Source: Bacteroidia bacterium
GTDB taxonomy: Bacteria > Bacteroidota > Bacteroidia > Cytophagales > Cyclobacteriaceae
Length of the DNA stretch: 64,000 nucleotides
Assembly: GCA_030426345.1 (NCBI GenBank)
Contig: JAUHYU010000006.1
Coordinates: forward strand, 32,690 to 96,689
Direction of reading: 5' to 3'
The translations under genes were made by a program, and so were the position numbers. This document shows positions 1 to 10,678 of this stretch, in pieces. The notes below the pieces were generated by a model, which saw nothing but the letters and a program-made list of their open reading frames with translations, searched no databases and had not been told where the DNA came from. The stretch's first letter is position 1; each line of letters begins with the position of its first letter.

Positions 1-998
1 CCATACACCTGATATTCTACATCAAAAAACTTGGCGGAGTTGAACCACGGCCCCGGTTGGTAAGCTGTCTTTTTGCCACAGATGGTTTTGGCGACGATTT
101 CGCCGTGCATCCTGCCGGTGTACCAAACCTGTTCTATGGATTTTCGGTTGGGCAAGGCAGTTTCAAATTGTGCACAATCACCGATAGAATATACATTAGG
201 GACACTGGTTTCAAAATATTTATTGACCACTACGCCGCGATCTACATGGATTTTAGATGCTTTTACCATGTCAATATTTGGGCTAACCCCGGCAGTAAGC
301 CCAACAAACTGGCATGGTATTTCTTCGCCGTCGGTAGTTACCACAGCTCTTGCTCTTCCATTTTTATCTGCTAAAATATCTTTCATTTCCGTTACTAGCC
401 GCAAATCAACATGATGGGAACGGATGAGTCTATTGACCATCTCAGATTCTTCTGCAGGAAGTATTTTATTCCAAAAGCTAGACTCGCGCACTAAGAAGGT
501 GACTGGGATATTTCTGGAAAGCAACATTTCCGCCATTTCAATGCCGATCAATCCACCACCCACAATCACCGCCCGGTTAATGTTTTTGGTATAAACCTCC
601 ATGTTTTCCAAATCCTGAAATGAGTACATTCCCTGCACACCGTCAAGATCTTGGCCAGGCCAACCAAACTTGTTGGGGCGAGATCCTGTAGCGATGATCA
701 GTTCATCGTATGCGACACCTCTTCCATTTTGTAATTCTAATTTTTGCCTATCCGTATCAATGGAAATCACGAAATCACGCACCAGATCAATTTTATTTTT
801 CTCCCAAAACCAATCTTCATAAGGCTTAGTATGTTCATACTTCATGTGTCCCATGTAGATATACATGAGCGCTGTTCTAGAAAAAAAGTGATCTGTTTCG
901 GCGGAAATCACTGTGATGGCATGATTACTCATTTTGCGGATATGTCGCGCAGCAGTAATACCAGAAATGCCGTTGCCAATGATGACAATTTTCTTCAT
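1..998 (-). CDS. NAD(P)/FAD-dependent oxidoreductase (NirB / rubredoxin-reductase-like), runs off the left edge; missing from the ORF track
   Basis: Reverse strand from ATG at 998 reads MKKIVIIGNGISGITAARHIRKMS...; dinucleotide-binding motifs GNGISG and VIVGGGLIGIE, and ATGSRPN. Confidence 0.85.
   Translation of the reverse strand, partial: MKKIVIIGNGISGITAARHIRKMSNHAITVISAETDHFFSRTALMYIYMGHMKYEHTKPYEDWFWEKNKIDLVRDFVISIDTDRQKLELQNGRGVAYDELIIATGSRPNKFGWPGQDLDGVQGMYSFQDLENMEVYTKNINRAVIVGGGLIGIEMAEMLLSRNIPVTFLVRESSFWNKILPAEESEMVNRLIRSHHVDLRLVTEMKDILADKNGRARAVVTTDGEEIPCQFVGLTAGVSPNIDMVKASKIHVDRGVVVNKYFETSVPNVYSIGDCAQFETALPNRKSIEQVWYTGRMHGEIVAKTICGKKTAYQPGPWFNSAKFFDVEYQVY
245..266 (+). repeat. 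Dispersed CATGGATTTT motif copy (inside CDS)
   Basis: catggattttagatgcttttac. Confidence 0.7.
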
Positions 999-1297
999 AG
1001 TTAGAATTCAGTTGGTTTGGTCAAGTTAAGATAAATTTGGTGTAACCTGATAATTTTATGGATTTGAAGCACATTTTCAAGCTATAACTTATCTATCGAT
1101 CCGAAGTGCAAAATTCATGATCACAAGTTAACTATGCGTCAGGAAGGGGACAATACACCAGTTTATGCTGTTTGTTTATATGACGAAATTTGTGCTTGGC
1201 ACGGAACATATCAATTCAAATATTTTGTGATTTAATAATCCGGTTTTAGATTGAAAATATTTTTCTGATGGGGTTACCATGAATGGTAAAATCTATC

Positions 1298-1320
1298 AAA
1301 AAGCCTTTAAATTCCATGAA
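1298..1320 (-). repeat. Dispersed CATGGATTTT motif copy
   Basis: aaaaagcctttaaattccatgaa. Confidence 0.75.
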
Positions 1321-1384
1321 ACCAGCAGGGAGGCAAGCACAAAACGGATAACGTATTCCCTGACAATTATAAATTTATAACTAC

Positions 1385-3460
1385 ATGAAATATTTTCTAT
1401 TTATACTCTTTTTAAGTTCTGCATATTTGGCCAATGCGCAGGAAAGAACTTTATATATCTCACCCGATGGCTATGACGAATGGCCAGGAACAGAAGCTAG
1501 ACCATTGAAAAGCCTCGAAGGGGCAAGGGATAAAATCAGGGAGTTGAAGGAATCAATTACTTTCACTGACACGATCAGAATATTGGTAAAACCTGGACAG
1601 TACAGGCTGATGAATAGTTTCGTGTTAAAACCTGAGGATAGCGGAACTCCATCGGCACCAATTGTTTATGAAGCCATTGATGGAAAAAATACGGCTTTTA
1701 GTGGTGGCATGGAAATCAAAGGCTTTCGAGAGATCGAAAATGGCTTATGGGTAGCGCATGTGCCGGAGGTCAATTATTGGAATTGGACATTTGATCAATT
1801 GTATGTCAATGGCAAAAGAGCGACACGCGCCAAAAGCCCGAATACAGGATATTTCCATATTAAGGATATTTGGGAGAATGTATGGGTGCAAGGAAATGGG
1901 CGAAGCCCTGAAAAAGCGCAACAAGTTGTTGTCACCAAAGATGAAGCTACAAAGCAGTTAAACTCCATGAATTCGAACGAAATAGAAAATGTAGTCATGA
2001 CGGCATTCCATAAATGGAATATTACCAAGCGGCATATCGACAAGTACGAAAATGACACCATTTACACATCAGGGCAAGGCATGAAGCCTTGGAATCAGTG
2101 GAAGGAAAACCAGCGATACATCCTCGAAAATTATCTTGGAGCACTTGATACTCCGGGAGAATGGTTTTTGGATCGCGATGGTACGTTATATTATCAACCA
2201 TTTCCTGATGAGCAGATCGCAACAGCTACGGTGATAGCCCCGGTTGTGGAGCAGCTAGTTCGGATCGAAGGAAACGCAGCGCAAGGTGAATTTGTACATG
2301 ATGTAACTTTCAAGAATCTGAATTTTGAACATGTAGCTTATGTCTTGCCGAAGTCTGGCTTTGAACCATACCAAGCCGCCATCACCATCGATGCGGCCAT
2401 AGAACTGAACGGCGCCAAGAACATTGATTTTCTTAATTGTCAGTTGAGCCATACAGGCGGGTATGGACTTTGGTTGAACCAGGGTGTAAGCGATTGTGAG
2501 GTAAAACATAGTTATTTCCATGACCTTGGCGCAGGGGGCATCCGGATTGGGGAATTGGCGATTAGGGATGAGGACAACCTTCAGACACATTCCAACATTA
2601 TTGACAACAATATCATCACTTCCGGTGGCTTTGAATTTGCGCCGGGAGTTGGGGTGTTGATAGGCCAGAGTGCCTACAACCAAGTCATGCACAACGACAT
2701 TGGCGATTTTCGATATACGGGGGTTTCTGTCGGTTGGGTCTGGGGATATACGCCAAGTCCGGCCAAGGGAAATAAAATCAAGTACAACCATATCCACCAC
2801 ATAGGCTGGGGCGTGCTCAGCGATATGTCCGGCGTTTATACACTTGGGATTTCCGAAGGGACCGAGGTGTCCAACAACCACATCCACCACATTTATGCAT
2901 ACGACTATGGCGGATGGGGGCTTTATACAGATGAGGGATCCAGCCATATCCTTATGGAAAATAACCTCGTGCACCATACCAAAACCGGTGGCTTTCACCA
3001 GCATTACGGTAGGGAAAATATCCTACGAAACAATATTTTTGCTTTCAGCAAAATGTACCAGTTGCAGGCCACACGGGTAGAAGATCACCTGTCTTTTTCA
3101 TTTACGAATAATATCGTGATTTATAACGAGGGCGTTTTGTTTCAAGGTCCATGGGAAAAAATGCAGGTGTCTCTGGATCGTAACCTATATTGGAAAACCA
3201 ATGGGCCGATACAATTTAAAGGAGGTGATTTAGCCTCTTGGCGCAAAAATGGATATGATAAAAAATCGGTCATTATGGATCCGTTGTTCAAAGATCCGTT
3301 TCACGGAGATTTTACATTCGGCCGTTTGCGTGCCGCCAAAAAAATCGGATTCAAGCCTTTTGATTATTCCACGTATGGCGTGTATGGAAGTGAGGAATGG
3401 AAGGAAAAAGCAGAGTTGCCTAAGGAAACACTAGAGGCATTTGACAAGCTTTATGAGTGA
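1385..3460 (+). CDS. Secreted right-handed parallel beta-helix repeat protein (polysaccharide-active)
   Basis: Signal peptide MKYFLFILFLSSAYLANAQ; repeated NNxIxxx rungs (NIIDNNIITSGG, NKIKYNHIHHIG, NNHIHHIYAYDYGG). Confidence 0.8.
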   Translation: MKYFLFILFLSSAYLANAQERTLYISPDGYDEWPGTEARPLKSLEGARDKIRELKESITFTDTIRILVKPGQYRLMNSFVLKPEDSGTPSAPIVYEAIDGKNTAFSGGMEIKGFREIENGLWVAHVPEVNYWNWTFDQLYVNGKRATRAKSPNTGYFHIKDIWENVWVQGNGRSPEKAQQVVVTKDEATKQLNSMNSNEIENVVMTAFHKWNITKRHIDKYENDTIYTSGQGMKPWNQWKENQRYILENYLGALDTPGEWFLDRDGTLYYQPFPDEQIATATVIAPVVEQLVRIEGNAAQGEFVHDVTFKNLNFEHVAYVLPKSGFEPYQAAITIDAAIELNGAKNIDFLNCQLSHTGGYGLWLNQGVSDCEVKHSYFHDLGAGGIRIGELAIRDEDNLQTHSNIIDNNIITSGGFEFAPGVGVLIGQSAYNQVMHNDIGDFRYTGVSVGWVWGYTPSPAKGNKIKYNHIHHIGWGVLSDMSGVYTLGISEGTEVSNNHIHHIYAYDYGGWGLYTDEGSSHILMENNLVHHTKTGGFHQHYGRENILRNNIFAFSKMYQLQATRVEDHLSFSFTNNIVIYNEGVLFQGPWEKMQVSLDRNLYWKTNGPIQFKGGDLASWRKNGYDKKSVIMDPLFKDPFHGDFTFGRLRAAKKIGFKPFDYSTYGVYGSEEWKEKAELPKETLEAFDKLYE

Positions 3461-3511
3461 TATGCGGATTAGCTAAAGCCATGAAAAAATCATGGTTTTT
3501 TAATGGCTTTC

Positions 3512-5044
3512 TCAGTCCTGAGGGTGCAATTGAATTAATGGTTTATCGGTATTTCTGCCTTTTGGTATTTTATAATTCAGACGAAGTACTAAAGGGTAAT
3601 TTTCCGTGATAGCGCATTTTTGACCGAGTTCCGCTTTAGAAGCGACGCTGATTTCATTTATTTTGAGTCGAGAATCCATTTTAATATTGATGCCGGGCAA
3701 CTCCCATTTTTTGTTTTTGAAATTTCCTTTTTCAATGCCGGAAGCATAAACATATAGGTTTATTTCTGTAGTGCTTTCATCAGCTAGATAAATGTCCATC
3801 ACATCATTGGCAATGCGCACATTCGTTTTTCCATCACCTGGCACGAGCAACCATCCAATTTCGTTTTCATTTTTCCAGTGGATAGTCCCTGTTTTTATTT
3901 GGCTCCATGACCTTCTGTATCCCCACAAACCACCCATCATCCAATCCTCCTTCATCTGCATTGTCACTTCTTTTTCAGAACTTCGGCTGTAAACCAATCT
4001 CTTTTCAAATCTTTCCGAAGTAAATTCTTTAAAATGGATTTCGTCTTCTTGGGGAACTACCCAGCCTAGATGGAAAATTGGCGCGATATTACTCAATTCG
4101 AAATATTTGGATCCGTGCTTTCTTGGCAATGGTGCAGGATATTTTCCATCGAGCAAGAGTGCTATCCAAATACCAATAATAGAATTGTATTTTTGCATGT
4201 CCATCCCATAACTTCTGAAATGTGGCCCCGGCATATTTTGTAAACCTGCATGATAAAACAGGGCAATCTCGTGCCAAAACTCCTTTTCGAGAATTTCTCC
4301 CATTTCTCTTATCTCTTGATTTTTGGCATATTTTCTCCACAGCGCAATGGCCACCATATTCACTCCATAGTATGTTGGTGAGTTGTATTCACTAAAAGTT
4401 TTATGCTTTTGATACAGGTTGAAAACATCGGTTGCCTTCTCAATTCCAAATGATTTGAGTTTAGGTTCACTAAATGTTGTTCCGACATATTCTGTCAGAA
4501 ATGCACTCATGATGGCGATATTGGTGTATTCCGGAACGACGTTTCTTACGATAGCTCCGCGAGCAGCATGTTTCAAACTTGCGTCGATTGTCATGAGTAA
4601 TTCATCAGGGAGTAGATCGCTGTAATTTTCCCTTATCAAAATGAGCTCACATCCAATAAACTCTCTCCAGTTTTGATCGAACTTTTTACCTGCCGGTGTT
4701 GAACTCCAAACCCCGTAATCCTTGCTGCTGACATCCTGATTTTGGAGTGGCAAAAGCCAATTTAAAATGGTAATTGCATCTTGAATGTCTCCCGGTTTAT
4801 TTCTAAATAGCAATGCTTCCGCAAGTCTGACTTTATTTCGTACACTTGTCGAAGTGGTTAAAACGTCATTTATGTTGCTGCCGGAGGGTATTTCTATTAA
4901 TAGAAATTCATCAAAGATTGCTTTCTGAAAGGGAGACAAATTGCCATACGACATTGAGTCTTCGGTTTTAACCTTTGTGTCGGCACAATCAGCCTCAAGT
5001 ATCTTGAAAGCAAAAATCAAAAGAAAGAATAAAGCCTTATTCAT
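3512..5044 (-). CDS. Secreted protein of unknown function, possibly alpha/alpha-toroid lyase-like
   Basis: 510-aa ORF with signal peptide; helical N-terminal half, C-terminal beta-rich half; family not recognised. Confidence 0.55.
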   Translation of the reverse strand: MNKALFFLLIFAFKILEADCADTKVKTEDSMSYGNLSPFQKAIFDEFLLIEIPSGSNINDVLTTSTSVRNKVRLAEALLFRNKPGDIQDAITILNWLLPLQNQDVSSKDYGVWSSTPAGKKFDQNWREFIGCELILIRENYSDLLPDELLMTIDASLKHAARGAIVRNVVPEYTNIAIMSAFLTEYVGTTFSEPKLKSFGIEKATDVFNLYQKHKTFSEYNSPTYYGVNMVAIALWRKYAKNQEIREMGEILEKEFWHEIALFYHAGLQNMPGPHFRSYGMDMQKYNSIIGIWIALLLDGKYPAPLPRKHGSKYFELSNIAPIFHLGWVVPQEDEIHFKEFTSERFEKRLVYSRSSEKEVTMQMKEDWMMGGLWGYRRSWSQIKTGTIHWKNENEIGWLLVPGDGKTNVRIANDVMDIYLADESTTEINLYVYASGIEKGNFKNKKWELPGINIKMDSRLKINEISVASKAELGQKCAITENYPLVLRLNYKIPKGRNTDKPLIQLHPQD

Positions 5045-5134
5045 GTCTATTCGTTAGTCAATAATAATTTTAGTTGTGCTCTATTTTACAGAATAGAATC
5101 ACTTCATGTTAGATTAACCAAATATATCAAAATC

Positions 5135-5154
5135 CATGGATTTTGGAGGCTTTT
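5135..5154 (+). repeat. Dispersed CATGGATTTT motif copy
   Basis: catggattttggaggctttt. Confidence 0.85.
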
Positions 5155-5210
5155 GATAGACTTTATGAGTGATATGACGATTAAAAAACTATGAAAAATT
5201 CATGGTTTTG
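5146..5210 (+). pseudogene. Orphan copy of the 3' end (EAFDRLYE*) of beta-helix gene 1385-3460 plus its downstream sequence
   Basis: Aligns to 3434-3500 with a 2-nt length difference; shares GAGGC, CTTTATGAGTGATATG and ATCATGGTTTT-type blocks. Confidence 0.88.
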
Positions 5211-5367
5211 GAACAGTATTGTATGAGATTTCTTTGCGTTCATCTAGCCACCAAATCGATTGTACACCTTAATTCATTTCATTTGTTCTAAGGATTATTA
5301 TACGCTCCTGTTTGCAAAGTGTAATGTCAAAGGCAAGAAATCTACTTATAGAAGAAGTTGAAGGAGT

Positions 5368-6009
5368 TTAGTTTTCTCCAAGGTCAAAGTCTAGTCGTCT
5401 GTCTTTATAACTCCCAAACTTTAGTGTAAGCTCAGTATATCGCTTTTCGTACTCAGCTTTGTTAATTACATCGTTATTAAATAACCAAAGCAAATTTTGA
5501 TGGTTATGGTCATATGGCAACATGGTATTAATTTCCCCATACTTTTGATCCAAAAATTGGTTTCTCCTTGTTGTGAGGGTTTCGATAAATTCATCTAGCT
5601 CTTTTTTTGAAGGACTGTTGTAGATGAATTCGATTCCATTATTATGACCTGGGTCAATTAGATAAAACTTTCTTTTATATGTGATCATGAAAATGACAAT
5701 ACAAAAGACTCCTAAAAGAAGATAAAAAATTTCTGCACCTGATCCGACTTCTCCGCCAGTCCATCTAGTAATTGTTAAGATTGCCGCAAGTACAAAACCA
5801 ATAATAGAAGCACCGAACCATCCGTTTCTACCAAATTTTTCTTTAAGTGGACGAATACCAATATTATCGTAATCAACAAAATATTCTCTTGAATTAAGAA
5901 ACCCTGTCTGTCGTACACTTAATCCAGTCTCGGCAAGCTCGTAAACTCTTTTATTAAAAAATCGATCTTTCTGAACTAATGTGTTCCTCATTAACTTGTT
6001 TTCGTACAA
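5368..6009 (-). CDS. Hypothetical membrane protein (two TM segments)
   Basis: 213-aa ORF; WFGASIIGFVLAAILTI and IFYLLLGVFCIVIFMITY hydrophobic segments. Confidence 0.6.
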   Translation of the reverse strand: MYENKLMRNTLVQKDRFFNKRVYELAETGLSVRQTGFLNSREYFVDYDNIGIRPLKEKFGRNGWFGASIIGFVLAAILTITRWTGGEVGSGAEIFYLLLGVFCIVIFMITYKRKFYLIDPGHNNGIEFIYNSPSKKELDEFIETLTTRRNQFLDQKYGEINTMLPYDHNHQNLLWLFNNDVINKAEYEKRYTELTLKFGSYKDRRLDFDLGEN

Positions 6010-6109
6010 TTTAAGGTGAATATATAATTATGAGCAATCCCCATTCACCAAAATTAACCGAATCTCACAAAGTATCAAGATAGCAGACTAGTTTCACTTG
6101 CCAATGAAC

Positions 6110-6146
6110 AAAAAAAGGAGACCACATAAAGCGACCTCCTTTTTTA
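6110..6146. terminator. Hairpin with A-tract and T-tract, candidate terminator
   Basis: AAAAAAAGGAG ... CTCCTTTTTT inverted repeat. Confidence 0.55.
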
Positions 6147-6151
6147 GAATT

Positions 6152-6174
6152 CATGGGTTTTTGAGGCTTTTTTT
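6152..6174 (+). repeat. Dispersed CATGGATTTT motif copy
   Basis: catgggtttttgaggcttttttt. Confidence 0.8.
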
Positions 6175-6210
6175 ATTTCAAAAATTCATGAAGCCATTGT
6201 GGGGTGATGA

Positions 6211-7638
6211 TTATCTATTTAGATAATCATCAACTGCAGCTGCACGTTGCGCCACATGTGATTTTAGTTGATTAATGGCATTTTGAAAGTCCGAGCTACT
6301 ATTTAAAAATGTATAGCCAGAAACTTCTGTAGTAGCATATGGTTCTATCAGCGAGGCATAACTTGTGTACAAGGCTTGCATGTCAGTTGTATTAAATACA
6401 CCATCAGCTATTTCAGCTACATAATCGTCGTACTTAGCTTTGTAAATAGGGTCATTGTATAAATAACCTATCAAGGGCCAACTGCTGGCAGATAATCCGC
6501 TAAAATTCAGAGATAATGCGCCGCCCTGTTTGCCGCTTTGAAGTGCCTCGTTGTTATCCCAAGGAATCCACGTCAGCTTCTTTGTATCTAGATTGTTATA
6601 TAAGAAATAGTTATGCGTCATTCGCCCATAGGTATCCCAGTTTTGAATGGTGGTATTGACTGCCAGATATTTTAAGAAAGTTTCAGTGTCAAAAACGGAT
6701 TCCAGATTGTCTCTCCATGTAGTTGGGTCGCCAGTTCGTGCGTCATCATGCAATACCGAGAATAAATTGGTGATATCAGACCAATCAGCATCATCTTCGT
6801 TTGTTTTCTTCTCAAAAACGGATTCACTAAAGGTGCCGGATGCAAAACTTGCACCGTTTCCATCTGGTTTGTACAAATTACCGTCATTATCAGAGAACTG
6901 CGTATCTATCACCGTGTCATCCACTTCTTCGACCATGGTATAAACGCCGAAATATTTTGGGCCGTCGCCATAATCCACATAAAGCGTATAAAAAGCAGTA
7001 TGAGAACTAGCCAAACCTGCATTTCTAAAGATATCCCCAGCTACTTTTTCGCGCAACATAGATTTGTCGTCAAAGTTGTTCTTGAGGCTTAATTTTTTGA
7101 ATCCATAAAAACGTTGATTTTTTATCTGAGGATAATCATCTTCAAACTCGTCAAAATCAAGTTTAAATGACAACTTCAGATTTCCTGACTTCCAGGTTGA
7201 CTGCAAACTAGAATTTCCCTTGAATCGAACGCCAACCCTATACCATTCTTTATCCCCATAAAAAATTTCAGCTGGTACAAATATTGGGTTTTCATCCGAA
7301 CTGGATAAGCCCCCGGGGCCGCCAGTGCCAAAAGATCCATACTTGGCAGTCATATCATCCAGCATGCTTTGCCATCTTAACTCCGTAATGACGATATCCA
7401 ACCTTTTTACGGCGTTGTCTTCAAACACTTCAGTGAAATTAGGATCCACATCGTTGCTATGTGTTGCCTCTGTCCAATCTGTGGCTTCAAAGTCAGTATC
7501 ATCAATTTGAGTCATGATCTCTTCTTCGTCGGTTATCATGTCTTCATCTTCTGAACAAGATGTCATAAATGTGAAGCATAAAACTAAAAATGAAGCCTTA
7601 GCTAAATTTAGAAATTGATTACTAATAGAATATTTCAT
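6211..7638 (-). CDS. CotH kinase family secreted protein
   Basis: Lipoprotein-like N-terminus; VRFKGNSSLQ, FGVYTMVEEVDD, NYFLYNN...WIPWDNNEAL are CotH-type motifs. Confidence 0.85.
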   Translation of the reverse strand: MKYSISNQFLNLAKASFLVLCFTFMTSCSEDEDMITDEEEIMTQIDDTDFEATDWTEATHSNDVDPNFTEVFEDNAVKRLDIVITELRWQSMLDDMTAKYGSFGTGGPGGLSSSDENPIFVPAEIFYGDKEWYRVGVRFKGNSSLQSTWKSGNLKLSFKLDFDEFEDDYPQIKNQRFYGFKKLSLKNNFDDKSMLREKVAGDIFRNAGLASSHTAFYTLYVDYGDGPKYFGVYTMVEEVDDTVIDTQFSDNDGNLYKPDGNGASFASGTFSESVFEKKTNEDDADWSDITNLFSVLHDDARTGDPTTWRDNLESVFDTETFLKYLAVNTTIQNWDTYGRMTHNYFLYNNLDTKKLTWIPWDNNEALQSGKQGGALSLNFSGLSASSWPLIGYLYNDPIYKAKYDDYVAEIADGVFNTTDMQALYTSYASLIEPYATTEVSGYTFLNSSSDFQNAINQLKSHVAQRAAAVDDYLNR

Positions 7639-7847
7639 AGTAATAATTTATAATTTGTTTCGTGGGTTTAGACGTCGATGATTTTAAAATCCCTCGGGAA
7701 GAATATTATTTTTATTGATTTTTTTTACAAAAATGTTAACTGAACAGAGTCCGTCTCAGGGAATCAGTTGATGATTGAGCAAGTCATTTTGGCAATTTCA
7801 GTTGTTATAGAATAATATTGAGGAGGAGGAATTCTTCAAAACAAATC

Positions 7848-7867
7848 CATGGGTTTTAGATGCTTTT
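7848..7867 (+). repeat. Dispersed CATGGATTTT motif copy
   Basis: catgggttttagatgctttt. Confidence 0.8.
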
Positions 7868-7910
7868 CTTAGGGTTAAAAGCTTTGAGGGGTGGTGTAAC
7901 TACGATGATG

Positions 7911-10205
7911 TTACTTCCCCATTTCTAGTTCCAAAACGCCGCCATTCACGATTTCGCTATGTGTGATCCAATATCTATCGAGATTTTCTCCATTCAGTTT
8001 CATGGATTTTATATAGATATTTTCTTTAGAATTGTTGTGGGCGAGGATCGTGAACTTCTTGCCATTGTAATATTCCTTATCCAGTTGCAGTTCGATTTTA
8101 TTAAACACAGGACTAGTGATCTGATACTTGTTATCTCCCGGGTTAATCGGGTGAATTCCCATGGCCGCCAGCACATACCATGCAGACATTTGGCCAACAT
8201 CTTCATTGCCACACAAACCAAAGGCATCTGTGCCATAAGCCTTTTCGCAAATTTGCCGTGTCCATTTTTGAGTTTGTCGCGGTAGGCCAATCTCATTAAA
8301 TATAAATGGAACATGGTGAACGGGTTCGTTAGGATGATTGTAATAATCATTCCACAGAAAGTCATCAGGTACCTGCTCAAAGAAGTGATTGAGCTGATTT
8401 TGTATCGAATCTTTTCCTCCCATCAAATTGGTGAGATCAGCAATGTTATGTGGAACAAACCAACCTTGCTGATATGGATTGCTTTCGGTACACCCTTGCC
8501 CGTGTTTCGTTTTTCCTTGCCATTTAATCCAATTATTATCTTCGTCTTTGGCGCGGAACCAGTTCACTTCAGGATCCCAAATATTTCTATAACTCAAGCT
8601 TCGTTGATTGTATTCCTGGGCCAATTCCGGTTTGTTCATCGATGTTGCAAAACGCCCAAAACACCAATCGGTATAAGCGTATTCTAGTGTTTTGGAGACA
8701 GATTTTGGCGTGAAGCCAAGCTCTCTATTTGAAAAAGTATCAACGCTGTTTTTAGAATATTCAAAGGCCTTTTCAATGTCATAATTTCTGATGCCTTTTT
8801 CGTAGGCATCTACTACTACGGAAACAGCAGGATTTCCCAACATACAACCTGAATATATATTCAAAAATTCCCATCGTGGAAAATATTTTTTGTCACTCAG
8901 TTCAGCCATCTGAATCAAAGAATTTATCTCATCATTTACCAAGCTTGGATTGATGATCGTTTGCAATGGAAACTGGGACCGAAAAACATCCCAACCACTA
9001 AAAATAGTTCGATAAGTGAAATCTTTGGATTCGTGTACTTGCTTATCTGCCCCGATATATTTCCCATCTGCATCTGAAAATGCCCTGGGGTCAATCATGG
9101 TATGATACATTGCTGTATAAAAAATTTCCCTGTCGCGCTCTGTAGCTCCTTCAGTATTCACTGAGTTCAAAGCATCGGCCCATAGTGATTTGGCATTTTT
9201 AGTTACGTTGTCAAAATCCCAATCCGGAATATCAGATTCGAGATTTAGTTTTGCCCCTGCTACACTCACAAATGAAATTCCACTTTTTACCAAAACTTGT
9301 TCATTTTCCTTTGTGGCAAAATTTGAGAAAAAACCAATGTGTTTACCTGCGAATTCCTTGGGGTTCTTATGAATCGTAGCTTTAGAAACCAGTTCTTGAA
9401 ATTCTTTTCCGGTAACCTGTACTCGTTTTCGAACCATGTTTTCAGGGACATCGACACTCCAAACGCCATAATCTTTCAGCGATTTACTAAACTGGCAATA
9501 GAAATATACGGTATAGTCTCCACCACCATCTCCATTGCCCCATCCTCCACCTTCGGGAGGACATTTCATCCAACCGGAAATTGTATTTTCATTTTCTACT
9601 TTGATGTATTGTTCGGTTGAGGTGCCGCCAACCCTTCTAGACAAATCAACCTGGATTCTTGAGCTATCATGTTTTGGGAATGTGAAACGCAGGATTCCGG
9701 CTCTTGGAGCTGCGCTCAATTCGGCTTTTATATTATAATCAGAAAGCTGTACACTGTAGTAGCCCGCCGATGCAGATTCATTGTCATGTGAGAATCGCGA
9801 TCTGTAGCCGGCCTCCGGGTGATCATCTTCTCCTTTGGCAGTATGCAGTTTTCCGGTAGTTGGCATAACTAAGAAATTACCTAAATCACCATACCAACCA
9901 ACACCACTCATATGCGTGAAACTAAACCCTTCAATAGTAGTGTGGTTCCATGAATATCCTGAACCGTTGTCGCCGCCGGTGCGGGTGTCAGGGCTAAGCT
10001 GCACCAATCCAAAAGGAGTTGCCGCACCTGGAAAAGTCTTGCCAAACCCATGAGCATCTTCGGACTTTTCTCCGTAAGTCACTGATCCAATAAATGGATT
10101 TATATAATCGACTTTTGACTTTTCGTCGACTTTTGGCTTTTCAACATTGCAGCTTAGAAAAAACATTGACAGTGTGAGAATTATGGGTGTGTATTTCAAG
10201 ACCAT
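7911..10205 (-). CDS. GH92 family alpha-mannosidase-type glycoside hydrolase
   Basis: VDYINPFIGS...HGFGKTFPGAATPFGLVQLSPDT; GLCGNEDVGQMSAWYVLAAMGIHPINPG. Confidence 0.92.
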   Translation of the reverse strand: MVLKYTPIILTLSMFFLSCNVEKPKVDEKSKVDYINPFIGSVTYGEKSEDAHGFGKTFPGAATPFGLVQLSPDTRTGGDNGSGYSWNHTTIEGFSFTHMSGVGWYGDLGNFLVMPTTGKLHTAKGEDDHPEAGYRSRFSHDNESASAGYYSVQLSDYNIKAELSAAPRAGILRFTFPKHDSSRIQVDLSRRVGGTSTEQYIKVENENTISGWMKCPPEGGGWGNGDGGGDYTVYFYCQFSKSLKDYGVWSVDVPENMVRKRVQVTGKEFQELVSKATIHKNPKEFAGKHIGFFSNFATKENEQVLVKSGISFVSVAGAKLNLESDIPDWDFDNVTKNAKSLWADALNSVNTEGATERDREIFYTAMYHTMIDPRAFSDADGKYIGADKQVHESKDFTYRTIFSGWDVFRSQFPLQTIINPSLVNDEINSLIQMAELSDKKYFPRWEFLNIYSGCMLGNPAVSVVVDAYEKGIRNYDIEKAFEYSKNSVDTFSNRELGFTPKSVSKTLEYAYTDWCFGRFATSMNKPELAQEYNQRSLSYRNIWDPEVNWFRAKDEDNNWIKWQGKTKHGQGCTESNPYQQGWFVPHNIADLTNLMGGKDSIQNQLNHFFEQVPDDFLWNDYYNHPNEPVHHVPFIFNEIGLPRQTQKWTRQICEKAYGTDAFGLCGNEDVGQMSAWYVLAAMGIHPINPGDNKYQITSPVFNKIELQLDKEYYNGKKFTILAHNNSKENIYIKSMKLNGENLDRYWITHSEIVNGGVLELEMGK

Positions 10206-10361
10206 TTTAATTTTAGATAAGCGATAAGGAGGAATGTCTATTATGGCATCGTTCTTCCAAATTTAGCCTTATTAAGCAAAGTGTCAAGGAGGCCGTGCAA
10301 TTTCCATTGCAAGAGATGACATTAAAGGTTTTGCTCGAAGCGAACCCCCTTAATAAAAGTC

Positions 10362-10384
10362 CATGGATTTTAGAGGCTTTTTTA
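10362..10384 (+). repeat. Dispersed CATGGATTTT motif copy
   Basis: catggattttagaggcttttttat. Confidence 0.85.
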
Positions 10385-10678
10385 TCTGAAATGGCCATTG
10401 CCAAATCAATAGCCATTTGATGGTTAATGCTACATAAACATAAGTAGATTCCAAAATGCCCCTTTTTTCCATGAATGAATTGCTGTACATTTGAAATTGG
10501 CCATCCAAGATATTTGGATTGAACTAGAATCATTTTATGACGCACGTAAAAATGATATAAAAATAAGCCGTCAAAGGTTTTAATTCCTGTTTTTATAATT
10601 ATCTGAAAAAAAGCGCATTCTCATTACGGGTTTTTTTTGTTGAAATTGTTTTTATACCTGAATGCGCCCGAAGTTCTC

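Noticed and set aside
2255-3004. 249-aa ORF antisense to the beta-helix gene
   Set aside because: Fully opposite a well-supported CDS with signal peptide and repeat motifs; composition not protein-like.
10213-10545. 110-aa ORF upstream of the GH92 gene, considered as a missing ECF sigma factor
   Set aside because: No sigma-factor motifs; includes a dispersed motif copy and looks non-coding.
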